64,000 nt of DNA from Turbatrix aceti (taxonomy: Eukaryota; Nematoda; Chromadorea; Rhabditida; Panagrolaimidae), in NCBI GenBank assembly GCA_963969345.1, contig OZ017769.1, positions 4,154,816 through 4,218,815 on the forward strand, written 5' to 3'. This document shows positions 1-11,804 of the stretch, piece by piece. The number at the start of each line of letters is the position of its first letter. The stretch's first letter is position 1. A program made the translations under genes and the position numbers. Below the pieces are notes generated by a model. The model was not told where the DNA came from. It saw only the letters and a program-made list of their open reading frames with translations, and made no database searches.

Positions 1-364
1 TTTTTTTGGAAATCGCTCACTTTTCCTAATTTGTATCCTCGGTCCTCGTACAAATTTGAGCAACTCTCAAAAATAACCTAAATGGCGTTTTTTAGCTCGT
101 TTTACGAAAAAACGAACTTCGGGTACTCTTGGCACGAAAATCGTTCTCCTAATTATTTGAAACAAATTCAAACCTAAAGATTCCCGACACGAAACTCCAA
201 GTGCGTGCGCATGTTTTGGATTTTTTTTAGTTTTGCGTATTCTTGGCACGAAAATTATTTTAAAAAATTTCCCGACACGAAAGTGCGTTTGTATTTTTTT
301 TATCATCGCGGTGTTCATTTTTATTTTTGTCTTCGATTTTCATCGAAGTTTGTCACTTTTCCAG
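1..364. repeat. Intron of the tyrosine phosphatase gene with a diverged tandem duplication
   Basis: This stretch precedes a splice acceptor (TTTTCCAG) ending at 364 and holds no coding frame of its own. Two stretches, about 117-215 and 230-290, share the order 'cttggcacgaaaat', then 'cccgacacgaaa', then a 'gtgcgt' block, so the intron carries a short diverged tandem duplication. The rest is A/T homopolymer. Confidence 0.5.
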
Positions 365-736
365 GTAGATTGGCCAGATCGAGGAGTCCCGCCATGCAAG
401 CTTACGATCATGTCTCTGCTGTCCCACGTCAGAGGCTCAAAAAAGCCCATCACGGTTCACTGCTCGGCAGGCATCGGCAGAACAGGTACCATCGTTGCAA
501 TCGAGTTTATCATCGAGCGCCTCATGACTGGCAATCCCATCGAAACGTCGGATGAAATTCTTCGACAACTCAGAGGCTACCGACCGTACTCAATTCAGAC
601 TGACCTACAGTACCTATTCATCCATCGTATTATGCTCTTCCATTTCATCGAAAAAAACAAGCTGCCGATGGAGGATGAGGCAATGCAGAAATATCGCAAA
701 TTCGTCGAAGAATACAACCTTGCCACCAAGGTTTAA
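365..736 (+). CDS. Protein tyrosine phosphatase, last exon (5' part outside the window)
   Basis: Final exon of a classical protein tyrosine phosphatase, an enzyme that removes phosphate from phosphotyrosine. The exon opens after a TTTTCCAG acceptor and encodes 123 residues to a TAA at 734-736. It contains the WPD loop (WPDRGVP, with the general-acid Asp), the P-loop signature HCSAGIGRTG with catalytic Cys and Arg, and the Q-loop region (SIQTDLQY). That is the C-terminal half of the roughly 250-residue catalytic domain with every catalytic element present in it. Spacing and wording resemble the expanded nematode PTP family. Whether the protein is cytosolic or receptor-type cannot be told, since the 5' exons lie left of the window. 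It ends tail to tail with the furin gene 231 bp away. Confidence 0.9.
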   Translation, partial: VDWPDRGVPPCKLTIMSLLSHVRGSKKPITVHCSAGIGRTGTIVAIEFIIERLMTGNPIETSDEILRQLRGYRPYSIQTDLQYLFIHRIMLFHFIEKNKLPMEDEAMQKYRKFVEEYNLATKV

Positions 737-967
737 CGATTTTGTGTGCGTAAAAATACGTCGCATGTTTACGGTTTACTTTCTCTCCATTTTGGGGAAA
801 ATGTGTGTGTGTCAAAGTGATTGGATCTCTTACGATTATGGTAGTGAAATAAGCGAAAAAATCTGTGTGAAAGAAGACAGTGAGGAGGGTTGTAGGAATC
901 ATGAAAAGTCGTTGTGGGTTGTGAATTGTTGCGTGGGGAGTTGGGAGCACCGGTGCCAGAAAGTGTA

Positions 968-3900
968 CTACAGAGCGTTGCCGAGGATGACGAACATCGT
1001 CCAGAAGAAGAAAACAGCGAGGGTCGATGACGACAGAGTGGACCTCGCGGATGCGGTCGATGAAAGACGAAGGCTGTCGATCGAGCGTTCATTGACGCCG
1101 TTGAACTCGCGAACAACGCCTTGGGGGCCGATCTTGGCGACTGTGCCGTGCAGGACAAGTTCCCATTTTGTCAGTTCGGCATCTGGAAAAAAATCAAATT
1201 GATTATCCAAAATTATCCGGGAGATCCACGAAAAATGGGCAAATATCAGTTTTTTTTTTAAATTTTTGTTCAAAAAATCGAACGAATGCGAATATTTTTT
1301 ATTGTGTTTGTGAACAAACATTAATGAACATCGAACAGATTTTTTTATCAATGATGCAAAATTTTTGTCGTATTTTGCCATTTTTCGTCAATTAACAACG
1401 ATTTTGACATTGTGTCCCTAATTTTGCCAAGATTTTTGTTCGAAAAAATTGAGTTCATTTTCTGTACAAAAAAACGAAAATTTTTTGTTGCTTTTCTATT
1501 CAAAAAATTTTTGTTTCTTTGATGTTCCAAAATTTTTTGTTCGAAAAAAATTGAGTTCATTTTTTGTTCAAAAATTTTTTGTTCATTTTCTATTCAAAAA
1601 AATTTGTTTGTTTTCTGTTCGAAAAAAAATATGACGGTTTTCTGTTCGAAAAATTTTACCATGTTCACGAACAAAATAATGTAGAAAAATCTGTTCGTGA
1701 ACAAACACAAACAAAAAAAAAATCAAATTTGTTCGCGAACAAACGCAAACATTCGCCCAATTCTCAAAAATCCACTCACCATCCCATCCATCGTTGTCGA
1801 TCTGGAGCCGCCACATGCCCTCAGCGTGCTCGCCCCAGTTATGCGTCGTCATGAACGCCCAATCCGTGAATCCCGTACGCGAAGTGTCCCGTTGGCGTTT
1901 GGCTAGCAGCGTTGACCTCGTGCCATTGGGAGATATCAAATAAATCTCAATACCGCCCCTTTTGGGTGCCTTGAGGGTCAGGATAGCCTGGACGTGCTCC
2001 AGATAGTTCACCTGATCCGACGACCCCTTGCATCCATCAGAATAGAGCTGCAGGAAGAGTCTACTATCCTGAGGAACCACCTTGAAACCTTTCGGATAGG
2101 TAATGACACACGAGCTCGCAGGGGGAACCGAATTCCACCTTCTGGCAAGTTTCACCATGGCACCTGCGTCGAGGAGACCGTAACCAAAGGAATGGGAAAC
2201 ATTTCGGCCTACACCGTTGATTTTCCAGTCCCCGGCCCGGAGATTTGTCGGTTTTGCGGTGCGGACGACGATGTGCTGGAGGTCTCGCCACGAAAGATTG
2301 GGATTCGCTTCGAGAGTCAGCGCTGCTATACCGGCTGCTAGAGGCGCTGAAGCGGATGTGCCAGTGTGTTGTTTTGTACAGGTATGGTGCAAATCGGTTG
2401 TTACGATCATTCTTTCCCCGGTCGCGCCGGATGAATAAGCCGTTGCGAGAGTCGAACTGCACGCTTCCGAGTACCACGGAATATTTCCCTTTTCCGTGGC
2501 CGACGAAATAGACAGCGTGTAAATAGAATTCGTATATCCATCACAATTGCACGAATCAGAATCCCTTCCACCATTTCCACTGGCCCAGATGAAAATGGAT
2601 CCCTTGCCATGTCGGCCGTATTTGATGCCCCTCGTAAACGCATGCCTCGTCAGCGTCGCCGGTCCATCGACTGTACGACCATCGTCATCGGGACCCCAGC
2701 TAGCAGAGTAAATGTCAATGTACAGCGATCCATGACTCAGCGACGCAGCTTCGACAACATCCGTTACATCGCCATCAAGCATGCGAATTCCGCCTATCTT
2801 GGCGTTATACGCGATGCCAACAACGCACATGGAATTATTCATGACAGCTGCCACCTCACCGGCACACCTGGTTCCGTGACGATTTTCGTCAGAATAATCG
2901 TAGCGAGGCATGGGGTCATCGTCGCGGTCGTTGACGTCAAACGACGCCTTTGGATCGTAGTTGGGCGCTATGTCGGGATGCGTGTGTTCGAGGCCGTCAT
3001 CGAGAATTGTGACAACAACACCTCGGCCGCTGTAACCCATGGCCCAGGCTTCTTTGACGTTGTGGTCGACTTCGCCAAAAAAGTTATCGCTCCTGTGGAG
3101 GTACCACATATCGTTCCACAGAGGGTCATTGGGATTGGAAAAAGGCTTGGTGGGCGGGTCAAAGATGTCGAGTTCGTCTTCGATCGAATTTCCCGAGTAC
3201 CTGTCGGAATAGACGTAGCGGTGATGGACAGCGCTGGGACTGCGGCTGTGGCGTCGCCTGAGCTGTCGAAAGTCCCGCTTGACCCGACGCTTGGCGACCT
3301 GTTGTTCGAGTTTGAGGACGCTTCCATCGGTAGCGACGACTTTGTCGAGAGATCTCCGGGCCTTGCGCACAGATTTCTGGCGAACGTTGTTGCGCGTGAA
3401 GAGAAAGTACTCGTCGCCGTCTATCACCTGCAGAACAACGTGAATTTTGTCCATTGAGGATTCCGGGGGAAAAGATTTTTTTTCAAAATTTCGGTTACTT
3501 CGGGACAAAATTTCGAACCCAGCATTGCATACTTTTTAATATACTCATTTTTCGTAACAAAAAAATTGATGACGGTATTTTTTTATTAAGAAAAATAAAT
3601 AAATATTTAAATTTTTTTCATTTAAATTTAAATTTTTGAAAATTTAGTTTTTTTAATTAAATTAATTTTTTTTATTAAAAAAAATTATAACTTATCAATT
3701 TTTTTAACTTTGATACAAAATTATATTCGGAATTTTAAATTTTGATTAAAAAACTAAAAATGAAACAATTTTTATATTTATTACAAAACCATTTTTTTAT
3801 TTTTTTTTTCGATTCGAATTTTTTCAAACCGAAAATTCAAAAAAGCGGTTCGAATGTGAAATCAAAACTCACCCTGCCATTATTGATGAACCCGTATTTG

Positions 3901-4292
3901 GCAGCGATGCGATCCGCTTCCTTCTCATCGCCTCCGGCAACTCTGATAGCCCACTCGTTTTTGTAGTACTGTTTGTAGGTAGGGGGTATGCGTGCCAGCT
4001 CGAAGCCATCGTCTATGACATCATCATCGACGGCAGCGGCGGATGCGGATGAAAATGAAGAAAACATAAACATGCATAGAAGAGATAAAATAATTAATCT
4101 AGACGCCAGCCAGTGACTTCTGGACGTGAGTGAATCATGTAAACGTGATACGTGAAATGCGGTCGTTAATCCTTGTAAAATGCTATCGACGGGGTGATTA
4201 GTCTGTCCATCCCCGGCCTGCAACTCGTCCCCGGTCCCGGCGTCGGCGTCGGCGTCGGTGTCGGTGTCGGCCTCGGTGTCAAAATCGTCCAT
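968..4292 (-). CDS. Furin-like proprotein convertase (kexin/subtilisin family)
   Basis: Calcium-dependent serine endoprotease of the secretory pathway that cuts precursors after paired basic residues. Exons by splice reading: 3873-4292, 1780-3427, 968-1182 (760 residues, in frame throughout). An acidic Asp/Thr-rich N-terminus (1-25) precedes a hydrophobic anchor or signal (about 66-80). The S8 prodomain (about 108-190) ends in the autocleavage site AKRRVKR (R191). The catalytic triad is D283 (ILDDG), H324 (NRHGT) and S498 (GTSAS), with oxyanion N425 (ASGNGG). A P domain follows, finished by the last exon (ELTKWELVLHGT), then a short Ser/Thr stretch and a hydrophobic C-terminal segment (LAVFFFWTMFVIL). 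No Cys-rich furin repeat region is visible, so it is shorter than vertebrate furin; alternative 3' exons are possible. The start Met is uncertain; upstream in-frame ATGs exist. Family membership is certain; BLI-4 versus KPC-1 type is not. Confidence 0.93.
1183..1779. repeat. Repeat-rich intron of the furin-like gene
   Basis: The intron between the last two furin exons is built of degenerate copies of 'ttttgttcgaaaaaa' and 'ttgagttcatttt' units. It also holds 'gttcgtgaacaaac' and 'gttcgcgaacaaac' motifs. The same 'gttcgcgaac' words occur in a CC2D1 intron near 35180-35280, so this looks like a dispersed intronic repeat family. Confidence 0.5.
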
Positions 4293-7170
4293 TGTCAACT
4301 TTGAGCAGCCAGGTGGACACCAAGATGCATCGTTATCAGCGCTGGACTCCCCGCTTGTACATGCTGAAACTAGATGCATGCATCGATTCACTTTTTTTTT
4401 CCTGTCAGAACCAACCTGTATCGCTGATGTCCGGGTGGTCATCGGCAAGCGACGCAGACGAGCAACATGATGCCGATGCCCTCATAAACCCGACTGAAAG
4501 GCTTCGTGGAGGGGTGGAACGGTCGACAACGCAGGGGTGGTGGGTTGCCGGAGCGGGTTCGTTCCTCTGCAAGATCACCAAGGCGGTAAAAAGAGTAATA
4601 TGTATTATAAACAGTAGCAATGTTATCGAAAAATCAAAAAAAAAATCACGGTCAATCAAGTACCACTCAGTTGGTTCGCGCATACCCTAACAAGGCGTGT
4701 TCGGTGTTAGTGTTTGCGCACTTAAGGAACCAAGAGGGGGTCAAGCAAACAAGCCGGCCGCCAAGAATCAATTCGTCGTCGTCGTCGTCGTGGTCGTGGT
4801 CGTGGTCAGTCACAAAGGCAGGCGAATTGATCCATTGAACGAACGGCGGCTGGTGGCTGATGGCTGACGGCTGACGGCTGGCGGGTGCCCTTTTGAGGGG
4901 CAGCATCGATCTTGCGCCCAACCAGTGCGCAACAAGCGTACCAACGTCCGAGTCAATGATGCGAGGAGCAAGGAGCACTCGGGGGACGAAAGAGCACGAG
5001 CATGAGCACAGGCATGCAATTCCGTCAAAAAAACCAAAAAAAGGGTTGGCGTGATGACGGATGCTTAACAGCTTTGGTCTGGACCGGAGGGACTCCGTCG
5101 ACGTCCCCCGGTGGTCTCCAGTCTTCAGTCTGCAACGACCGCAAAAAGCTCTAGGCCAAACTAAACTGGTGGGAAAGAAGGAAGACACCCCAGAAAAAAA
5201 GCGCATATATCTCATCAAACGCACCTGAGGTGTAAACATTGACACAACCTTCAGGAAGAAAGAGTTTCAGTTGTTGGTTGTTGGTTGATGGTTGTTAGAT
5301 CCGCGTTCGAGACAGGTAAAAAAAAAAGAGTAACAAACGTCTGTCTCGTCCTGCCCGGTCAATTAATTTCACCGCCACCAAAGCCACCACCGACAGACCG
5401 ATCAACAGGGCATATGTACATCCTATGTACGCACCACGCACACAGATCACTCGTCAACTCGCCCCGGGGTCTGGCGCCAAGTAAACTCCCGGCTATCACA
5501 GCTGTCAAAACACAAGACTTCACGCTAACACCCCGCTCTGATAAGAAAAGTCCGATAAATACAAGGGAGCCTGCAGGGGTATTTTACAACCGCGTGACAG
5601 GCTCAAAAACATGAGAAATTCTTAAACCGGAGACTTGGGATTGTACGCTGTTTCGCCGTCACCATCGACGCCGGGGAATTTTATTTTCCCTGAAACAATA
5701 AAAAAAAAATGCTTACAGAAACCACAGACAAAAAGTGAGAAGTGTTCGCGTTGCAGGAAACAACAGAAACTTTCCCATGATAAAAAAAAAGTAAACGACG
5801 TTCGTTCAAAATGCACGGACGGACCAATTGAAGGGGCAATTTTCACGCAGAAGAAAAAAGGAAAGAAAAAAAAGTTGTCCGTCGGTGAAAGTGAATTTAT
5901 CTAAAATAATATTTATTTTTATTTTTATTTTTCCTTGGAACAATTATGGGATTCCGGTATGCGCAATGTGTACAATCTTTATATCCCAATTACGATCGCG
6001 CAATTATTTACGATCGTTCGCGTCAACGATCGTCGTCCAAAAAAAAGGCGCAGGAAAGAAAACAGAGTGACATAAGTGAAATTCGCCACCATCGACGCCA
6101 CCTTTTTTAACGGTTGACGTAAGTGAAGTCGATGGATGGCATCTAGATTATTATAAAACTAGTTTGACAGTCAATCCACATTTTTTTTATTAAACATGGA
6201 ACACTGAATTTTTTTCCGAATTTAGCATGGTTAGGCGAGGCAACAAAAAAAACTTGGACAGAGCATTTTACTTAAATAGACACCTCGAACACCGTCCAAA
6301 TGGAAGTGGTACACCCCTCTCGCCCCCCACAACTACCAAAAACACCTTAGGGCCCACAAAGGAGGCACTTGTAATTGAGATCTTTGCACCACCGTTGTAC
6401 TACTGGTGGCCCTGGACCAGGCGGTGGTTGTGTTTGTTTCTTCGTCGGTTGTTTTCGACGTCAACCTGCTTTTTCGGGAGTTGACGATCCCCGCCCCAAA
6501 AAAACTGCCGAACCACTTTGTCGCCTACTATCAAACGGACTGAGTGAAATCCGACACCCTCCGGTGCACAGGGTTTGCATCGGTGCACAGACAGGTGAGG
6601 CGGATTCAAAAATTCAAAAATAGCCGAGATAAGGACGAAATGAGACTGAGTGAAAGGCGGGAAGCGAACGAGGAAGAGGCACGGAACAGAACAAAGAACT
6701 AAATAGCACGCGGTTTGGTTGTTACCACGGCTTGACTTCTGCTCTGCGCCTCCTCCTCCCCCGGAAGTTGCCTCCCTCGTTTTTCTGCAGAATGGAAAAA
6801 GAGGCCACCACCGGACATTTTATCCTATCATTATCGCTTACAACCATTATCAAGTAATGAAAAATGAAAAAGTGAAAACCACATCCTCAATTTCTAAGAA
6901 AGCGACAAAACGACCCCTTCACCGCTCTACCGCAGCCGTAGACACTTGAAAATGCATGCATGCACACCTTTCGGGTGTCGAACATCATCCTCGTCCTCAT
7001 TTTCGTCCTCGTCCTCTTTCTCGTGGCTGAGGTTGAGGCTGAGGCTGAGAGGCGAGACAAGGCCCCCCGAAAGCAACTTGTCGCAGCAAATGACCCATCC
7101 AAGCACAACTCACCTTCGCCTTACAGGTGAGGTGTGCTTGGCCACCGTCTCCTACTCCTATCCTACGGAA

Positions 7171-7217
7171 ACCGTGCAAAAAATAATGATCGTGCAAATC
7201 ATTATTTTTTGCACGGT
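7171..7217. repeat. Perfect 20-bp inverted repeat (hairpin)
   Basis: Arms 7171-7190 and 7198-7217 are perfectly complementary over 20 bp (outer bases accgtgcaaa, inner aaataatgat) around a 7-base loop cgtgcaa. There is no coding frame here. A perfect stem of this length is not expected by chance and could form a hairpin as DNA or RNA. Confidence 0.85.
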
Positions 7218-7870
7218 CTCGGATGTCGTTACCCTTAATTAGAAGAAAAAGGGAAAAAGAGAGAGAGAGCAAACATCGAGCCAGCTCCCCCCCCCCTCTT
7301 CGACCGTGCCTGCGGCTCGCTAGTCCGGTGCCAATGAACAAGCCAATAAACACGTCGTCCTCTTCATCATCCCACTTAACCGTGCCAAACACCTCCGCAT
7401 AGCCTATGTCCTACGTCGTTCGTCGACGGCACTCACTCAGACCGCTCGAAAAACAGATGAGTGTGTTGTTTAGAGGGGATAAGGGCCTCGAGGCATCACA
7501 AAAATCCCTACCCTCACACAAAATAAATAATTTCCGCTTCACCGTCGACCGGCAACCGTCAAACGAACGGGGTCGAAAAAAGGAAAGAAGAAAAAAGAGG
7601 TTGGTAACCCGAAGCGAAAATAAAGACTACATACGTATGTACAATCGTCGGCACTAAACCCAATAAACCCAGTCTATACTCGTTCGAAAAAAAAGGACGA
7701 GTGTATTTTTTTATCATGCTCCATCCGACAATGGCACAACAATGATGCCGGATTAGTTGCATGCCAGTTGGTCGGAATTCGACGAAACCAAGTGAAGCAG
7801 GCAACCATCGGTCTAATAACAGTGGTCCAATGACATGAAATTCTTGGTTTTGTACCAAAAATGTTCCTAC

Positions 7871-8010
7871 ACTGACAACAAAAAAATTTTCAAGTAAGAA
7901 TAAAATTCTTACCTTTTTTGTAAGAAAATCTTACACACGATAAAAAAATCCTTACATCGCAAAAATGTAAAAACTTTTTTTTTTAATGTAAGATTTTCTT
8001 ACAAAAAATT
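7871..8010. repeat. Inverted-repeat element, MITE-like
   Basis: Arms 7914-7935 and 7987-8008 are perfect 22-bp reverse complements (core gtaagaaaatcttac). A second small palindrome (gtaagaataaaattcttac) lies just to the left at 7894-7912. The left border begins 'cactgacaac...caagtaag', recalling the element in the SART3 intron that begins 'cactgaaaaa...aagtaag'. It is likely a small foldback transposon relic; no clear target duplication was found. Confidence 0.55.
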
Positions 8011-10215
8011 CAAGTTTTTAATTTCCAGAACAGACAAGTAAAGTACACCCGCATTGGGTGTCAAAGAACAGTAAACTGACCAAAAATGGCGGTTAGCGGC
8101 TGACAGCCGGTCTTTTACAAAAAAAAACCAATGCAGTCTGATTTTTCAATTTCCATTGTCCAAGATCGAAGAAGCCTACAGAATCGAAAAAAATGCTTCT
8201 GACAGACGACAGCAGCCTTCTGCCTGTCAAATTGCTTGCCCCCGCGAGTGTCAAACCAAACGGCCAGACCACCGCCCCGAGCAAAGAAACGAAGAAAAAA
8301 AAAGTCTTCCTCACGACGAAACATAAAAAAGAAGAAGAAGAAGACAGTAGACCACTGTAGAACAAGAAGAACAAAATTCACTAATCAGGTGCTTCCACAA
8401 TGAGGTTAGCGTGAATAATTCACGTCGACCAAAGTCGGACGTCATGCATCAATTAGCACTGACACGCACAAATTTTATATTTTTGAATTCAGGTGACAAA
8501 TTCATTCTTCATCCAGAAAAAAAAAGGTGAAAAACACTTTTGCACCACGGGCATGCATGGAAGGCAATTGAAGCGACGTCGACACGAACGAACAACAACA
8601 CAGGAAAAAATATGTAAGGTGTCAAGATCGGAAGAAGACTCTTCGTCATGCGGGGAGCGTTAATCTAATGTAAGTCAATGGGTTTTTGACACCTACCCTT
8701 GACCTAGACCCGCCAAGTCCGAGTTCGAGTCCGAGCGGAAGTCAGAGAATTGCACAACAACGGCGGCGGGCCACATACATGTCAGCGCCCTGCCCGACTC
8801 TGCCGTCCTGCCAACTGTAAATCAACTAAGACTAATGCGGTTTTCCAGGTGACCCTTTTATGGGCCCTCGGTCGTGGTTTCTGGTGCGGGCAGACGCCCC
8901 CGTTTCCCGCTTACGTGCATTAGGGGTCGCTGCCACTGCCACCGGCGCCAACGGCAGCAGTGGCAATGGAAAAACAAATGGCAGGCCGGATCCTGCTTAG
9001 ACAGACCAATTTGGACTCTATACTAGTATCTACTTAGCTCCTGGCCAGTCTCGGACTCGGTCCTGGTCTCTAATATCTCGAGTGTGTCTTAAAAATATCA
9101 TAGAATACATAGCAACCAAAGTTTGTCTAAAGAAATAGGAAAAGAAGATGAATAATTCACCGTGTATATCCCAACGAGGAGAACAAAGTTGACCAAAGAA
9201 GTTGGCCGCTGTTGCGCCACCCTGGCCGCGCCGTGTCAATCCAGAAGGAAAGCAGCCTGCGTTATTGCATTTGCCGCCGTTGCAAGACGGTTGCTTGCAA
9301 CCGACAGACAACACAACAACGTGCCGCAGAATGAATGACAAATTGATTATGGCATCCGCCACCGGTGGATAGAGAGTTCAGTGGATCAAAAATATTGTTG
9401 GTTGCCCAGACAAAAAACAAAAAAAAAAAAGTCATAATTGACCAATTTTCCTTTTTTTCTATTTTTTTTTGACTGAATCAAAAAAAAACAAGTCCCATGT
9501 TAGCGAGCTATTTTAAGTCAAGTCAAGACAAGAAAAGAACGGCAGATGAAGCAAAGCTGGTCTACAATGGCAAAAAGGTGGGTGGACAGGTGCGGGACGG
9601 GGTCAGGTCAATTCGGACTCATTCCCCGCCGTCCACCGCAGCCGCTCGTCTTCTTTCCTGCCATAATTTCCCACTCATTGAGAAATTTCAGACATGTGGT
9701 CGATAATTCGGGCGGGCGAGGATAGTACATATGTATTTATGTACAGGAGGTCTACAAAACTCAATTAACCGTATTCTCCCAATCAGCATCCGCAGCAGCG
9801 TCTGTCTGTCTGCATCATCGGTTTGCCCGACGACGATGATACCCATCTCGCCGTGCCATTCACACGAGCAGTCATGCGTAAAATTTAATTTAATTCAAAT
9901 TTATTTATTTATTTGCCCTTAGCAGAAATCTCGCCGTCGTAAGTGCTAGCGATAGACAGATAGGCAATCAAATAGGAAGTATAATACGTACAGATTTCAA
10001 TGAACCCTCACATCATCTAGTTTCGTGCAGAAAACGAAACCATCTCAATTTTCACCCTCCGATCAGCGTTAATAACATTTTTTTGGGGATGGATCAAAAA
10101 TTCAAAATTATAGCGTAGATGACACCAAACTGCTTGTATCTATTTATCCACGTACATAAACAAAAAAAGAAGAAAAAAGTAATCTCCAGATGTGAGCCCC
10201 TGCTGACCCGGTTTA

Positions 10216-10287
10216 GACTGTGCAAATTTTCTCTTTCGATCGTTCTCCGGTTGCAAAAACGAATGATCGAAAGAGAAAATTGCAGTC
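10216..10287. other. 72-nt hairpin, pre-microRNA-like
   Basis: Left arm 10216-10245 pairs with right arm 10261-10287: 19 contiguous pairs (one G-U) centred on tctctttcgatcg, a one-base bulge, 4 pairs, a small bulge and 5 more pairs, closing a 15-base loop. Size, stem length and bulges fit a metazoan microRNA precursor. No known mature microRNA was recognised in either arm. It may equally be a transposon relic. Confidence 0.45.
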
Positions 10288-11029
10288 AGCAATTATGCAA
10301 TGGTCAGTCAGTCACCTGGGTGGGTTGTCGGTCACGCAGAACAAAGTGTGCCCGTGCCTGCAAACCGGCCCAAAAAAGGAATAAATATGAAGTGATAAAA
10401 AAATGTGACAAAGTGTGAATAGGCCAAAAAAAAAGCGTTCATTTGTTCGAACGCTGCTGCGCGTTGATGAAAAAGTGTGCCATCCACAATTCTACGAAGG
10501 ACCCGGGCATGCACTCAAGAGGCGACAACGACGGCAGGCAGGCTGCCAACAATCAAATTTTTGTCCGCGATAATTTGTCGACAGGCACTCAAACAAACCT
10601 AAGCGAACAGGGTGAAGTGGAGGGGGCGGGGGAGGGCGCGAGGATGCTACGACAAAACGGCGCGAGAACTAGTATACATAAATTCTGAACGGATAAATAA
10701 ACAAACATTCATTTATTCGTTCGTTCTTTTGAAAATGAACAAAACGGGGTGGTACAGAAGACAGAAGAAAGGCGGTTTACCCAGAGGAAAAAACAAATTA
10801 CCGGACGTCGTAAAAAAGGGCATAAAAAGCGCATTGAATTATTTAGAAATTGCCAAAACGAACACCATCAAAATAATGTAAGAAAAAAAAGATACGGAGC
10901 AGCGGAGGAAAGAAATGTCGAGTTAAGCAGGGCTAAATTTGGCGCGAGGGAAAAAATGGTGGGGTCCTTTGGTGGGCAAAAGCCGGACATTTACGATTCG
11001 TCACGGTCAAAAAAGGGACGAGATTGAAT

Positions 11030-11079
11030 AAGCCATTGACCGGGGAGTGCGACAGCTTTCACTCCCCGGTCAATGGCTT
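11030..11079. repeat. Perfect 20-bp hairpin
   Basis: Arms 11030-11049 and 11060-11079 are perfect 20-bp reverse complements (aagccattga ccggggagtg) with a 10-base loop cgacagcttt. The stem is GC-rich in its inner half. There are no flanking duplications and no coding frame. Confidence 0.85.
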
Positions 11080-11241
11080 CAGAAACAAAGGCCCAGTGTC
11101 CACCCCAACGCCGAAACCGGGGACGAGAATGAATGAATGTGACCTTCGCTCAATGACTCTCTGGGGGCCCGCTAGGCACTCGTTCGACGACGGAGACTTC
11201 CTTCCCCGTGAGTCGAATTCATTAGAGCCTCGTCTAGCTGG

Positions 11242-11276
11242 TACGGATTTTGTCTTATCTCTGAGCAAAATCCGTA
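11242..11276. repeat. 11-bp stem hairpin
   Basis: tacggattttg at 11242-11252 is the exact reverse complement of 11266-11276, separated by 13 bases. It is one of the hairpins clustered at 10.2-13.1 kb. Confidence 0.6.
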
Positions 11277-11334
11277 TCTCGAGAACTCGTAAAACAACAG
11301 AAACAGCGACAGAAATTAGCCGGCTAGACAGGCT

Positions 11335-11419
11335 TCTAGGGTATCCGAAAGGCATCAGGGATGTATCACGACTCCCTGATGCGCATGCCACAACGCAGAC
11401 GGAAAGACTATACCCTATC
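11335..11419. repeat. Two-tier hairpin of about 85 nt
   Basis: The inner stem gcatcaggga (11352-11361) pairs with 11373-11382. An outer pairing of tagggtat (about 11337-11344) with ataccct(a) (about 11410-11417) brackets it. The structure is imperfect but larger than a chance palindrome. Confidence 0.4.
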
Positions 11420-11453
11420 GTGACACGACATACATAAATCGCAACATAAATAA

Positions 11454-11491
11454 CACAAAGCTGTGGGTAAGCAAGCAAGCGCAGCTTTGTG
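11454..11491. repeat. 12-bp stem hairpin
   Basis: cacaaagctgtg (11454-11465) pairs with cgcagctttgtg (11480-11491), with one G-U pair, around a loop of about 14 bases rich in 'gcaa'. Confidence 0.6.
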
Positions 11492-11759
11492 CTACATACT
11501 ACATAGGACATAGGCGAGTGGGATTTCGACTTCCCCCGGGGGGATATCCTCAAGGAGGGGAGGGGATTCGATTAGACAGAGCATGCAACAACAAAGAGTC
11601 CTTCCGACAAAGGGCAGAGGCAGAAGGCTAACATACGGACAACGTAGGGGTCCTAATGCTCGTTTGGCAGCTGTAAACGGCGTCACGCCAAAAACACTAC
11701 TCCTAGGGTTAACAAAAACAGGAAACAGAAAAAAAAAGAGAGACGGTTTCGTTTACATT

Positions 11760-11791
11760 CCTGCAAGTGAGCTAGCTCGTTCGCTTGCAGG
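11760..11791. repeat. 13-bp stem hairpin
   Basis: cctgcaagtgagc (11760-11772) pairs with 11779-11791 over 13 positions, two of them G-U, around a 6-base loop. It lies 13 bases left of the larger hairpin at 11805-11899. The G-U substitutions keep pairing in the RNA sense only. Confidence 0.55.
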
Positions 11792-11804
11792 CACCATCAT
11801 CACA

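Noticed and set aside
2609..3457. 282-residue plus-strand open frame
   Set aside because: It lies exactly antisense to the furin catalytic exon, shows no domain, and is a by-product of GC-rich codon use on the other strand.
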